Assembly (NCBI RefSeq): GCF_041435215.1
Contig: NZ_CP108394.1
Location: 2,604,001-2,668,000, forward strand
Origin: Streptomyces sp. NBC_01314
Lineage (GTDB): Bacteria; Actinomycetota; Actinomycetes; Streptomycetales; Streptomycetaceae
Direction: 5' to 3'
Length of the DNA stretch: 64,000 nucleotides
Each line of letters begins with the position of its first letter. Positions within the stretch are counted from its first letter, which is position 1. Below the pieces are notes generated by a model. The model was not told where the DNA came from. It searched no databases and was given only the letters and a program-made list of their open reading frames with translations. The position numbers and the translations under genes are program-made. This document shows, in pieces, positions 45,531-53,809 of the stretch.

Positions 45531-45956
45531 TCAGTCGGCGATGCCGTCGAAGGCGATGACCTTGTCGATGCGGCCCCGGACGAGGAGGTTGCCGGGGCCG
45601 CCGTTGCGTGCGGCGTACTCCTCCGTGCGGTCGTCGCCCATGTATCGGGCGCCGAGGAGGCCGCCCCAGCGTGCCATGTCCTCCGGGTCCTCGGAGATCG
45701 TCGCGCGGCCCTGGAGGAGGACGAACGCGTACGGGGGCCGGTCCTCGTCGACGCAGAGGGCGAACCGTCCGTCACGGGCGAGGTTGCGGCCCTTGACCCC
45801 GTTCTTCTCGGTGGTGAGCACGATGTCGTCGCCGTCGAGGAGGAACCAGACCGGTGTGACGTGGGGGCTGCCGTCGGCGCGGACGGTGGACAGCTTGCCG
45901 GTGCGGGTGCCGTACGTGACGAACGCCCGCCACTGCTGCTCGGTCATCTTCCGCAT
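45531..45956 (-). CDS. PPOX-class (pyridoxamine-oxidase-like) F420/flavin-dependent protein
   Basis: 141 residues from the ATG at 45956. The split-barrel fold signature is present: FVTYGTRTGKLSTVRADGSP, HVTPVWFLLDGDDIVL, then GRNLARDGRFALCVDED. Proteins of this class bind F420 or FMN and reduce small electrophiles or act on heme-type substrates. It is the third gene of a minus-strand set (VOC, SnoaL-like, PPOX) with ~75-90-nt gaps. A second PPOX protein lies at 63390-63821. Confidence 0.88.
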   Translation of the reverse strand: MRKMTEQQWRAFVTYGTRTGKLSTVRADGSPHVTPVWFLLDGDDIVLTTEKNGVKGRNLARDGRFALCVDEDRPPYAFVLLQGRATISEDPEDMARWGGLLGARYMGDDRTEEYAARNGGPGNLLVRGRIDKVIAFDGIAD

Positions 45957-46030
45957 GCGGGTGCCTTTCGTGTGCGTACGGATCGGCTTGTGGGTGCCCG
46001 AGGCCGAGTCGGCTCCGGGCACCACGGGTT

Positions 46031-46423
46031 CTAGCCCCAGAAGGCGTCTTCGGCGGCCGGGTCGGCGGAGAAGAGCCACATCTCGACGATCTTGCCGTTC
46101 TCGATGCGCAGGACGTCGACGCCGTCCATGCTCATCGACGCGTCGCCGTGGCGGCCGGTGAAGTGGATGGTGGCGGCGACCAGGTCGCCGTTGCCCATGA
46201 GGGTGTGGATCTTGTCGATGGCGAAGGTGCCCTGGCTGGCCTCCATCATGCTGCCGAGCATCTGGAAGACGGCGCCCTGGCCCTTGTGCTCGCCGGAGAA
46301 CCGGTTGGCGCCGGGCTGGTGCCAGACGATGCCGGCGTCGAGGAGTCCGCCGAGAGCAGCCATGTCTCCGGTCTGGACGGCCTGGAAGTAGGTGCGGGCG
46401 ATGTCGATGTTCGCGCTGGTCAT
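46031..46423 (-). CDS. SnoaL-like / NTF2-fold protein
   Basis: 130 residues. IARTYFQAVQTGDMAALGGL, VWHQPGANRFSGEHKG and RIENGKIVEMWLFSADPAA are characteristic of the SnoaL-like family of small ligand-binding or cyclase/isomerase domains. It lies between a VOC gene and a PPOX gene on the same strand. No catalytic role can be assigned. Confidence 0.88.
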   Translation of the reverse strand: MTSANIDIARTYFQAVQTGDMAALGGLLDAGIVWHQPGANRFSGEHKGQGAVFQMLGSMMEASQGTFAIDKIHTLMGNGDLVAATIHFTGRHGDASMSMDGVDVLRIENGKIVEMWLFSADPAAEDAFWG

Positions 46424-46509
46424 GTCGTGTGCTCCTTGGGGTTGTTGGGCGGGGGTGGGTGGCTATGTCTGGCGGCCCGACGGTGCCGTGCGGCAGCCTG
46501 CGCGGCCTG

Positions 46510-46902
46510 TCAGGAGGCGGGTGCGGAGGCGGGTGCGGAGAAGACGCCGAAGTGGTTGCCGGCCGTGTCCTGCAGCCGGGCGAAGCTGAAGCCCGCAGAG
46601 TCGGAGACCGGCTCCATGAGCACTTCGGCGCCCAGTTCGCCGGCGCGCTCGACTGTCGCGGCGACGTCCTGGACGAGGACGTAGAAGATCGCGTAGTTGG
46701 GGAACTTGCCCTCCGACTCCCACACGCCGCCCCCCGGCTGCTGGGCACCGGGCGGCATCACCGAGTGATAGGTGACGCCCGGGGTGCTGGTGTTGAGGAC
46801 GTAGTTCCAGTCGAAGAGCTCTCCGTAGAACTCCTTGACCTTCTCCGGCTGGTCGGTGCCGAACTCGAACCAGGCGACCGAGTTGAAGGCGGGAACGGTC
46901 AT
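46510..46902 (-). CDS. VOC-family (glyoxalase-like) protein
   Basis: 130 residues from the ATG at 46902, chosen because GGAG lies 8 nt upstream. One VOC module pair: VAWFEFGTDQPEKVKEFYGE and FDWNY, then FYVLVQDVAATVERAGELGA and FARLQDTAGNHFGVF. Metal-ligand positions are partly recognisable. It is the first gene of the set led by the palindrome at 47006-47019. Roles include glyoxalase-type detoxification or resistance binding. Confidence 0.9.
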   Translation of the reverse strand: MTVPAFNSVAWFEFGTDQPEKVKEFYGELFDWNYVLNTSTPGVTYHSVMPPGAQQPGGGVWESEGKFPNYAIFYVLVQDVAATVERAGELGAEVLMEPVSDSAGFSFARLQDTAGNHFGVFSAPASAPAS

Positions 46903-47005
46903 GGCACTCACTCCTTTACGGCCTCACTGGAATGGCTCACAGGGCCTGCCCGCTGGAGCAGGCAACCGAGGCCCCGGATCAGCCGCCCGCCCAGCAAACC
47001 ATTTA

Positions 47006-47019
47006 GATTCCATGGAATC
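47006..47019. promoter_or_regulatory. Palindrome GATTCCATGGAATC upstream of the VOC operon
   Basis: A perfect 14-bp palindrome in AT-rich sequence, ~105 bp upstream of the VOC start on the minus strand. Its core TCCATGGAA recurs in front of marR, which supports it as that regulator's operator. Confidence 0.55.
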
Positions 47020-47141
47020 AACTTCCTGAGATTATTGTTCCCTGTGATGCAGGTCCGGCGTCCAGTCGCCTCGCCCCGCGCACAGCACAGGAACGAGGCC
47101 GGCCCGGGAGCGGGCGGCCGACATCGGAGAGGAAGCCCGTC

Positions 47142-48023
47142 ATGGAACCGGTCGAGATCGAGGCGAAGACCCTGATCCAGAAGTCGAAGACCCCGTCGAA
47201 CGACTACGTGATCAATCCCTACACCGGCTGCGTTCTGGGCTGCGCGTACTGCTTCGCCTCCTTCGCGGGGCGGCAGTTCGGCCGGACGGCCAACGAGTGG
47301 GGCGACTACCTGTACGTGAAGAAGAACGCCGTCGACCTGGCCCGCAGAGAGCTGGCCAGAATGCCCGAGCACAAGCGCCACGGCACGATGCTGCTCAGCT
47401 CGGTCACCGACCCCTACCAGGGCCACGAGACGCGCTACCGGCTCACCCGCGGCATCCTGCACGAGCTGAAGTCGGTCGAGTACCCGGGCCTGGTACGCAT
47501 CCTGACCAAGTCGCCCGTGGTCACCCGCGACATCGACCTGCTCACCAGCCTGCCCCGGGCGGAGGTCGGCATGACCGTGACCACCGCGGACGACAAGGTC
47601 AGCCGCTGGCTGGAGGTCCGCGCCCCGCTCGCCTCCCGCCGCCTGCGCACCCTCACGGAACTATGCGAGGCCGGCGTCCCCACCTTCGCCTTCGTCGGCC
47701 CGCTCCTGCCCCACTTCGCCACCCAGCCCGAACTCCTGGACCAGCTCTTCGGACAGCTCGTCGAAGCGGGCATCACCGAGGTGTTCATGGAGCACATCAA
47801 CCTCAAGCGGTACATCCGCGAGCGCATGGACCAGGTCCTCGCCGATGAACCCGACGAGGTGCGCGAGGCATACGTACAGGCCCGCACCAAGGAACACCGC
47901 GAGCAACTCGACGCGATCGTGGCCGGGCTGCTGGCCAAGCACGGGCTGCGGCTGCGCTTCGACGAGGTCGTCCACCACGACGACAACGACGCCCTGCGGC
48001 AGAGGCTGGCCGACCCGGCGTGA
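47142..48023 (+). CDS. Radical SAM protein (SplB-like / Rv2578c type)
   Basis: 293 residues. The 4Fe-4S motif CVLGCAYC follows NPYTGC near residue 30, as in the SplB-like radical SAM family typified by Rv2578c. Later segments fit: LLSSVTDPYQGHE, RILTKSPVVTRDIDLL, VGMTVTT. Family members cleave S-adenosylmethionine; this subgroup's substrate is unknown, though DNA-photoproduct repair and metal-site chemistry have been suggested. Monocistronic. Confidence 0.9.
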   Translation: MEPVEIEAKTLIQKSKTPSNDYVINPYTGCVLGCAYCFASFAGRQFGRTANEWGDYLYVKKNAVDLARRELARMPEHKRHGTMLLSSVTDPYQGHETRYRLTRGILHELKSVEYPGLVRILTKSPVVTRDIDLLTSLPRAEVGMTVTTADDKVSRWLEVRAPLASRRLRTLTELCEAGVPTFAFVGPLLPHFATQPELLDQLFGQLVEAGITEVFMEHINLKRYIRERMDQVLADEPDEVREAYVQARTKEHREQLDAIVAGLLAKHGLRLRFDEVVHHDDNDALRQRLADPA

Positions 48024-48054
48024 GCGCGTCGCGTCCCGTCGGCGGGATAGTCAG

Positions 48055-48265
48055 GTGACGGCGTCGGGCTCAGGGCCGGGGCCGGGGCCCGCCTGCGCCC
48101 AAGCGCCCATGGCGTTGAGGACGTCGCGGAACCCGTCACCGAGGGGGAGCCGGTATTCGACGCGTGGGGGGGATCTCCGCGTAGGCGGTGCGGATGACGA
48201 TGCCGTGGGTCTCGAACCGGCGCAGTCGGCTGGTCAGGGTGTGGGGCTGATGCCGTGTCAGTCGC
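48055..48265 (-). pseudogene. HxlR-family regulator remnant
   Basis: Leftward: TLTSRLRRFETHGIVIRTAY and AEIPPTRR in one frame, then after a shift near 48165 VEYRLPLGDGFRDVLNAMGA and WAQA in another. This is the wing and last helix of an HxlR winged helix. The N-terminal half is missing. Confidence 0.75.
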
Positions 48266-48315
48266 TGCCGATGGCAGCCGACCTCGCCAGGGCTCACCGG
48301 CCGGCAGGGCGAGGC

Positions 48316-48681
48316 ATGGCAGGCGAGGCGCTGCTTGCCCGCAACGAGGACGGCTACCTGCCAGGGCGCACCTCGCAGTGGAAGGGGCAGCGGCGCCGGG
48401 CACTGTCCCGGCAAGCCGCCGACGCGCTCTCATCGGCGGCCGACCTCGCCCTGCACCTGCACCTGCACCGGTTCGGCGGCGCCGTCCGCCTGTGCGCCCA
48501 GGCAACCGCGATCGACCCGCTCCGCGAGGTGGCCTGGCGTGTACGGATACGCGCAGCGAACGCGCTGGGCGACGACGACGGCGTCCTCGCGGCGTTCCAG
48601 GGCTGCGAGACAGCACTGGCCCAGATCGACGCGACGCCCTCTCCCAGCACCCGCAAGCTGCTCAAGCGGCTACAGCGTTGA
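48316..48681 (+). pseudogene. BTAD-domain regulator fragment
   Basis: 122 codons ending at the TGA beside the IS element. DALSSAADLALHLHLHRFGG, AVRLCAQATAIDPLREVAWR, VRIRAANALGDDDGVLAAF and ATPSPSTRKLLKRL fit a bacterial transcriptional activator domain as in SARP regulators. No N-terminal DNA-binding domain precedes it, so it is a 3' fragment. Confidence 0.65.
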
Positions 48682-48687
48682 CTTGCT

Positions 48688-48707
48688 CCTCGGGCTGAAG
48701 CCCGAGG
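48688..48707. repeat. IS right-end hairpin
   Basis: CCTCGGGCT-GA-AGCCCGAGG is a perfect 9-bp stem beside the tnpB 3' end. It shares CGGGCTGAAGCCCGA with the other end of the element. Confidence 0.75.
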
Positions 48708-48729
48708 ATTCTGGCCTTCCCGTCCGTTG

Positions 48730-48750
48730 CTGTGCCGCTACGCGGCACAG
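48730..48750 (-). ncRNA. Candidate omega-RNA hairpin at the 3' end of tnpB
   Basis: CTGTGCCGC-TAC-GCGGCACAG is a perfect 9-bp stem overlapping the tnpB stop codon (48738-48740). Together with the 48688 hairpin it fits the scaffold of a TnpB guide RNA, whose guide would then be the flanking sequence below ~48685. Confidence 0.45.
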
Positions 48751-49961
48751 TCTTCGGAGGGGAATCCGTGGCTTCCTGCTTCGTCGCGCTGTGCCGGGAC
48801 GAGTCCTGGTCTGACCTGCGCTCCACAGGCTGTCACCGCCAGTCCGGCGGCCGTTTTCACGTTCTTCGCGGCATTGTGGTCCCGGTCGTGGACCGCACCG
48901 CAGGCGGCACAGGTCCAGGTCCGGATGTGCAGGGGCTTGGGGCCGTCCTTCGCCCCGCACGCCGAACAGACCTGGCTGGTCGGTGTGAACCGGCCGATTT
49001 TCACCAGGGTCCGGCCGTACCTGACCGCCTTGTACTCCAGCATGTGCACGAACTGCGCCCGGCCCGCGTCATGCACACTCTTGGCCAGCCTGGTGCGCGC
49101 CAGTCCTTTGACCGCCAGGTCCTCCACACCGATCGCTTGGTTGTCGCGGATCAGCTTCGTGGAGAGCTGGTGGTGGAACTCGCGGCGGGCGTCGGCCACG
49201 TGCGCGTGGGCGCGGGCGGCCTTCAGGCGGGCCTTCTCTCGGTTGTTCGATCCCTTCTGTTTGCGGGACAGCTCGCGCTGGGCGCGCTTGAGTTTCTTCT
49301 CGGCACGGCGCAGAAACCGAGGGCTGTCGATCTTCGTGCCGTCGTCGAGGACCGCGAAGTGGGTGAGACCCAGGTCGATGCCGACGCTCCGGTCGGTGTC
49401 GGGCATGCGGGCGGCGTCGGCGTGCGGGTCGGTGTCGACGACGAAGGAGGCGAAGTACCGCCCGGCCGCGTCCTTGATCACCGTGACCGAGGAGGGCTGT
49501 GCGGGCAGGGTCCGTGACCACTTCACTGCCACCGCACCGATCTTGGGAAGGTTCAGCCTCCCGGAGGCGGTGACCGACCAGCGGGCATTGGCCGTGAAGC
49601 GGATCGACTGCCGGTTGTCCTTGCGGGACTTGAACCGGGGCGCACCACTCTTCACGCCCTTGCGCTCGCCCTTGAGGGAGGCGAAGAAGTTCTTGTAGGC
49701 GGCCTCCGCATCGCGCAGGGACTGCTGGAGCACGACGGCGGACACCTCGCCCGGCCACGACCGTGCGTCCGTCTGCTTCGCCTCGGTGATCAGCTTCCTG
49801 GACAGCTCGCCGGCCTTCGGGAACGCAGTCCCTGCCACCCGGGCGTCCTCGCGGGCGCGCACCGCGTCGTTGAAGACGACGCGGGCGCACCCGAACGCCC
49901 TCGCCAACGCGATGCGTTGGATGGCGTTCGGGTACAACCTGAAGGCGTACCGAAGCTGCAT
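48738..49961 (-). CDS. tnpB: TnpB, RNA-guided endonuclease of the IS200/IS605 element
   Basis: 407 residues from the ATG at 49961 (ATG 49967 possible), normal length for TnpB. The N-terminal segment MQLRYAFRLYPNAIQRIAL is typical. Catalytic RuvC residues are intact: Asp in VGIDLGLTHFAV, Glu in GVEDLAVKGL and Asp in DRDHNAAKN. The zinc ribbon has CSACG and CAACG. It should bind the RNA made from its own 3' end and cleave matching DNA next to the element's target motif. Its partner tnpA is inactivated, so the copy is probably immobile but may still be an active nuclease. Confidence 0.92.
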   Translation of the reverse strand: MQLRYAFRLYPNAIQRIALARAFGCARVVFNDAVRAREDARVAGTAFPKAGELSRKLITEAKQTDARSWPGEVSAVVLQQSLRDAEAAYKNFFASLKGERKGVKSGAPRFKSRKDNRQSIRFTANARWSVTASGRLNLPKIGAVAVKWSRTLPAQPSSVTVIKDAAGRYFASFVVDTDPHADAARMPDTDRSVGIDLGLTHFAVLDDGTKIDSPRFLRRAEKKLKRAQRELSRKQKGSNNREKARLKAARAHAHVADARREFHHQLSTKLIRDNQAIGVEDLAVKGLARTRLAKSVHDAGRAQFVHMLEYKAVRYGRTLVKIGRFTPTSQVCSACGAKDGPKPLHIRTWTCAACGAVHDRDHNAAKNVKTAAGLAVTACGAQVRPGLVPAQRDEAGSHGFPSEDCAA

Positions 49962-49986
49962 GACCATCACGCTACATACTTGGGTT

Positions 49987-50432
49987 ATGGGCGAGATCCA
50001 GAAGATCAGAACTGGCCGGCACTGTGTTTTCGTGATGCATGTCCACTTGGTCTTCGTGACCAAGTTCCGGCACAAGGTGTTCACGGATGTTCACCTGACG
50101 CGGATGGAGGAGATCATGCGGTCGGTGTGCGCGGACTTCGAGTGCGAGCTGATGGAGTTCAACGGCGAGGACAACCACGTCCACCTTCTGGTGAACTTCC
50201 CGCCCAAGGTCACCGTCACCAAACTCGTCAACTCCCTCAAGGGCGTCTCCTCCCGCCGACTGCGCCTGGGGGCACCTCCCGGCCGAAGGCTGGGGGAGAA
50301 TTCCCCGACCTGGTACGCCACTACTGGCGCGCCAACAAACTCTGGTCCGGCTCCTACTTCGCCGGAACCGTCGGCGGCGCCCCGCTCACCGTGGTCAGGC
50401 AGTACATCGAACGGCAGAACCGGCCCGTGTGA
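49987..50432 (+). pseudogene. tnpA: tnpA (Y1 HUH transposase) split by a 33-bp insertion
   Basis: The frame from 49987 encodes the N-terminal part: VMHVHLVFVTKFRHKVF and the HUH motif DNHVHLLV, then LVNSLKGVSSRRLR. The expected continuation EFPDLVRHYWRANKLWSGSY and VVRQYIERQN, with the catalytic Tyr, is in another frame, ending at 50432. Between them lies the palindromic insertion at 50266-50298. As read, the protein lacks the catalytic tyrosine. Confidence 0.88.
50266..50298. repeat. 33-bp palindromic insertion inside tnpA
   Basis: It begins CTGGGGGCACCTCCCGG and ends GGCTGGGGGAG, with self-complementary parts (CTCCC/GGGAG and GGCC/GGCT). It replaces about 4 nt of the normal tnpA sequence, a net +29, which shifts the frame. 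It resembles short GC-rich interspersed palindromes that I recall from Streptomyces genomes. Confidence 0.6.
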
Positions 50433-50745
50433 GCATCACCGGGCTCCACCGGGACCGGCCTCGCGGCGCTCCGCGCCAGGAGTGAGGAACACGTCGTCCG
50501 GCTCCGCCGGACAGGAACCTGCGACGCTCCGCGTCGCAGCCATCAGATTCGCTTCACCACCGGGCTGAAGCCCGATGCACTGCGAATGAATCCCGGTAGC
50601 GCCGTTGATCCGTCACAGGCGGGGCGGCACTCATGATCTGCCTCCCTCCGCCTCGGCGATGAAACTCCCACCGGTCGACACTTCACGGCGCGCATACGGG
50701 CATCACCGTTCACGTGCCACGCTTGTCCGAACGGAAGGATGGTCT
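50433..50745. other. IS left flank and sulP upstream region
   Basis: 313 bp. A perfect hairpin CTGCGACGC-TCC-GCGTCGCAG (50519-50539) and the end palindrome at 50561-50575 belong to the IS element. The rest (50590-50745) holds no gene; GGAAGGATGG just before 50746 is the sulP ribosome site. Confidence 0.6.
50561..50575. repeat. IS left-end palindrome
   Basis: CGGGCTGAAGCCCGA, identical to 48691-48705 at the other end of the element. Confidence 0.75.
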
Positions 50746-52545
50746 GTGACGACCCAGCGCAAGAGCCGAGGGCTTCTCTCCCGGGTACGGGCCGTTCCCG
50801 GGGTCCGTGCGGTGTCGTCCTACCGGCGCGAGTGGCTGGTCAAGGACCTGGTCGCGGGGGTCGTCCTGACCACGCTGCTGGTGCCGCAGGGCATGGCGTA
50901 CGCCGAGTTGGCGGGCCTGCCGCCCATCACCGGTCTGTACACGACGATTCTCTGCCTGCTCGGATACGCGGTGTGCGGGCCGTCCCGGATCCTGGTGCTG
51001 GGCCCGGACTCCTCCCTGGGGCCGATGATCGCCGCCACCGTACTGCCCCTGGTGGCGGCGGGCGGGGACCCCGACCGGGCTGTCGCGCTGGCGTCGATGC
51101 TCGCGCTCATGGTGGCGGCCATCATGATCCTGGCCTCGGTCGCGAAGCTCGGGTTCATCGCCGATCTGATCTCCAAACCGACGATGATCGGCTACATGAA
51201 CGGCCTGGCCCTGACCATTCTCATCGGCCAGCTGCCCAAGTTGCTCGGCTTCAAGGTCGAGGCGGACAACCTGATCGGCGAGTGCGTCGGCCTCGTGCGG
51301 AAACTCGCCGACGGGGCGGTTGTACCGGCCGCCGCCGCGGTCGGCGGCGGCGGGATCGTCCTCATCCTGGTCCTGCAACGCCTCCTGCCGAAGATCCCGG
51401 CCGTGCTCGCGATGGTGGTCCTGGCGATCGCCGCCACGACCGTCCTCGACCTCGGCGCGCACGGCGTCAGCCTGGTCGGAGAACTGCCCGAGGGCTTCCC
51501 GCCGTTCACGATCCCCGCCATCCGACTCTCCGACCTCGTACCGCTGTTGGGCGGTGCGCTGGGCATCGCCCTGGTGTCCCTGGCGGACACGATCTCCAAC
51601 GCGTCGGCCTTCGCGGCCCGCACGGGTCAGGAGGTCCGCGGCAACCAGGAGATGGCCGGGGTCGGTGTCGCAAACCTGGCGGCCGGTCTCTTCCAGGGGT
51701 TCCCGGTCAGTACGAGCGGATCCCGTACGGCGGTGGCGGAGCGCGCGGGGGCCAGGAGCCAGCTCACCGGCGTCGTGGGAGCGGCGCTGATCGTCCTCAT
51801 GCTCGTGCTGGCTCCGGGCCTGTTCCGCAATCTTCCCCAGCCGGCCCTGGCCGCCGTGGTCATCACCGCGTCGCTCTCGCTGGCCGACGTACCGGGGGCG
51901 GTACGGCTGTGGAGGCAGCGCCGGGAGGAGTTCCTGCTGTGCCTCGCGGCCTTCGTCGGCGTGGCCCTGCTGGGTGTGCTGCCCGGGATCGCCGTGGCCG
52001 TGGCCCTGTCCGTCCTCAACGTCTTCCGGCGTGCCTGGTGGCCGTACAACACCGTGCTGGGACGGGTGCAGGGCCTGGAGGGCTACCACGACGTCCGCTC
52101 CTACCCGGGGTCCGGGCAGCTGCCGGGCCTGGTGATCTACCGGTTCGACGCCCCGCTCATCTTCGCCAACGCCAGGGCTTTCCGCGACGAGGTCAGGCGG
52201 CTGGCCGAAGCCGACCCGCGGCCGAGCTGGATCGTGATCGCGGCGGAGCCCATGACCGACGTGGACACCACCGCCGCGGACGTCCTGCAGGAACTCGACG
52301 AGAACCTCAACGCCCAGGACGTGCACCTGGTGTTCGCGGAACTCAAGGACCCGGTACGCCGCAAGATCGAACGGTACGGGCTCACCCGCACCATCGACCC
52401 CCGGCACTTCTTCCCCACGGTGGAGGCCGCCGTCGCCGCTTTCCGCCTGCGCACCGGAGCGGAGTGGACACCCCTCACCACCCCCGGACAACCCACCCGG
52501 CCCCAACCGGACACCGCTGCTCCTCCGCCCGCCGACGAGCAGTGA
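50746..52545 (+). CDS. SulP-family anion transporter with STAS domain
   Basis: 599 residues from the GTG at 50746, behind GGAAGGATGG. SulP signature regions are clear: VPQGMAYAELAGLPPITGLY in the N-terminal bundle, PDSSLGPMIAATVLPLV, SKPTMIGYMNGLALTILIGQ, and FQGFPVSTSGSRTAVAE. Ten or more membrane helices are followed by a C-terminal STAS domain (VIYRFDAPLIFANARAF, then DVDTTAADVLQEL). Typical cargo is sulfate, bicarbonate or dicarboxylate. It appears monocistronic and has a terminator-like hairpin downstream. Confidence 0.94.
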   Translation: MTTQRKSRGLLSRVRAVPGVRAVSSYRREWLVKDLVAGVVLTTLLVPQGMAYAELAGLPPITGLYTTILCLLGYAVCGPSRILVLGPDSSLGPMIAATVLPLVAAGGDPDRAVALASMLALMVAAIMILASVAKLGFIADLISKPTMIGYMNGLALTILIGQLPKLLGFKVEADNLIGECVGLVRKLADGAVVPAAAAVGGGGIVLILVLQRLLPKIPAVLAMVVLAIAATTVLDLGAHGVSLVGELPEGFPPFTIPAIRLSDLVPLLGGALGIALVSLADTISNASAFAARTGQEVRGNQEMAGVGVANLAAGLFQGFPVSTSGSRTAVAERAGARSQLTGVVGAALIVLMLVLAPGLFRNLPQPALAAVVITASLSLADVPGAVRLWRQRREEFLLCLAAFVGVALLGVLPGIAVAVALSVLNVFRRAWWPYNTVLGRVQGLEGYHDVRSYPGSGQLPGLVIYRFDAPLIFANARAFRDEVRRLAEADPRPSWIVIAAEPMTDVDTTAADVLQELDENLNAQDVHLVFAELKDPVRRKIERYGLTRTIDPRHFFPTVEAAVAAFRLRTGAEWTPLTTPGQPTRPQPDTAAPPPADEQ

Positions 52546-52586
52546 TCACGGAACGGACGGGTCGGGCACGATCCGGTGGTCTCCCA

Positions 52587-52607
52587 GCCCCGAGAGCGCT
52601 CCGGGGC
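52587..52607 (+). terminator. Terminator-like hairpin after sulP
   Basis: GCCCCGAG-AGCG-CTC(C)GGGGC pairs with one bulged base and is followed by TCTTCTTTC, ~42 nt past the stop. Confidence 0.6.
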
Positions 52608-52886
52608 GTCTTCTTTCAACGGTTCTCTCAAGCGGCGGGGACCCCGCAGGCGAGGGGGCCAGGTGCAGGGCGTCGGTGGCCGGGGGGCTCTGGCGGCCAT
52701 GCCCGCGACAGGCGGGGGCCGCGATCACGCATGTGTCGTACTGGACTGCTGAGGTCAACAAGGACCGGGCGGCCGGACGCTCGCCGCCCGACGGAATGCC
52801 GAGGGATGCCCACGGGATCCCATCGCGATCCCGACGGGGTTCCCGTCGCCCACCTCCCGACCGGGATCCTGGCCGTACGCTGTCTG

Positions 52887-52912
52887 CCCGGCCTCCCGGA
52901 AGGAGGGCCGGG
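52887..52912 (+). promoter_or_regulatory. Leader hairpin upstream of the MBL gene
   Basis: CCCGGCC-TCC and GGA-(G)-GGCCGGG fold around CGGAA, ending 47 nt before the GTG start. It may be an attenuator or the end of an upstream transcript; its loop contains GGAAGGAGG, which resembles a ribosome site. Confidence 0.35.
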
Positions 52913-52959
52913 AGCGAGCCGCGTCCTTCTCTCGTCGACACCCCGAAAGCGGTACTGCC

Positions 52960-53745
52960 GTGAAGGTCCACCATCTCAACTGCGGAACCATGCTCCCGCT
53001 CACCGGCGCGCTGGTCTGCCACGTCCTGCTCGTCGAGGCGCCGGGCGGACTGGTCCTGGTGGACTCCGGGTTCGGGTTGCGCGACATCGCCGATCCCGGA
53101 CGCCGTGTGGGGCCGGCCCGGCGGCTGATCAGGCCCGTGCTCCGGGCGGAGGAGACGGCCGCGCGCCAGGTCGAGGCTCTCGGGTTCCGGCGTGACGACG
53201 TCCGCCACATCGTCGTCACGCACTTCGACTCGGACCACATCGGAGGGCTGTCCGACTTCCCCGACGCCCAGGTCCACACGACCGCGGCCGAGGCCCTGGG
53301 GTCCGTGATCTCCCCCTCCCGGCGGGAGCGGTTCCGGTACCGGGCGGCCCAGTGGGCCCACGGCCCGAAGATCGTCGAGCACACCCCGGACGGCGAGGCG
53401 TGGCGCGGATTCGCCGCCGCCAAGGAACTCGGCACCATCGCCCCGGGAATCGTCCTGGTCTCCCTGCCAGGACATACCCGCGGCCACGCCTGCGTCGCGG
53501 TACGCACCGGAACCCGCTGGATCCTGCACGCCGGCGACGCCTTCTACCACCGCGGAACGCTCGACGGGCACTCCCCGGTACCGCGCGCCCTTCGCACCAT
53601 GGAGAACCTGGTGGCGTACGACCTGAGGAAGGTCCGCGACAACCACGCCCGCCTCGCCGAGCTGCACCGGCGCGACGACGCCGACCTGACCGTCGTCAAC
53701 GCGCACGACCCCGTCCTGTACGAGAGGGCTCGCGGTACGGCGTAG
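52960..53745 (+). CDS. Metallo-beta-lactamase-fold hydrolase (lactonase-like)
   Basis: 261 residues from the GTG at 52960. Zinc-binding motif HFDSDHIGG (HxDxDH) sits near residue 87, with further ligands in [11 protein letters not shown] and LHAGDAFYH. The N-terminal strand pair [12 protein letters not shown] fits. Overall similarity is to the AttM/AiiA-like N-acyl-homoserine-lactonase group of the MBL fold, though many such proteins hydrolyse other lactones or thioesters. Monocistronic. Confidence 0.9.
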   Translation: MKVHHLNCGTMLPLTGALVCHVLLVEAPGGLVLVDSGFGLRDIADPGRRVGPARRLIRPVLRAEETAARQVEALGFRRDDVRHIVVTHFDSDHIGGLSDFPDAQVHTTAAEALGSVISPSRRERFRYRAAQWAHGPKIVEHTPDGEAWRGFAAAKELGTIAPGIVLVSLPGHTRGHACVAVRTGTRWILHAGDAFYHRGTLDGHSPVPRALRTMENLVAYDLRKVRDNHARLAELHRRDDADLTVVNAHDPVLYERARGTA

Positions 53746-53809
53746 GAGTCGGAGTCGGAGCCACCCAGGAGCAGGTGGTCCGGACACGTGGGAGTCGAGG
53801 GCGAGGAGG

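Larger units (their letters stand above)
48682..50590. mobile_element. IS200/IS605-family element (tnpA broken, tnpB intact)
   Basis: tnpA (+) and tnpB (-) are divergent with a 25-nt gap between starts, as in IS605. Both outer flanks carry the same 15-mer around the palindrome GGGCTGAAGCCC (48691-48705 and 50561-50575), as expected for the hairpins TnpA recognises. The tnpB-side end begins right after the stop of the BTAD fragment. The exact ends are estimated. Confidence 0.8.
52546..52959. other. Intergenic region between sulP and the MBL gene
   Basis: 414 bp without a supported gene. It holds a terminator-like hairpin (52587-52607) and a second strong hairpin (52887-52912) in the leader of the MBL gene. 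Confidence 0.6.
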
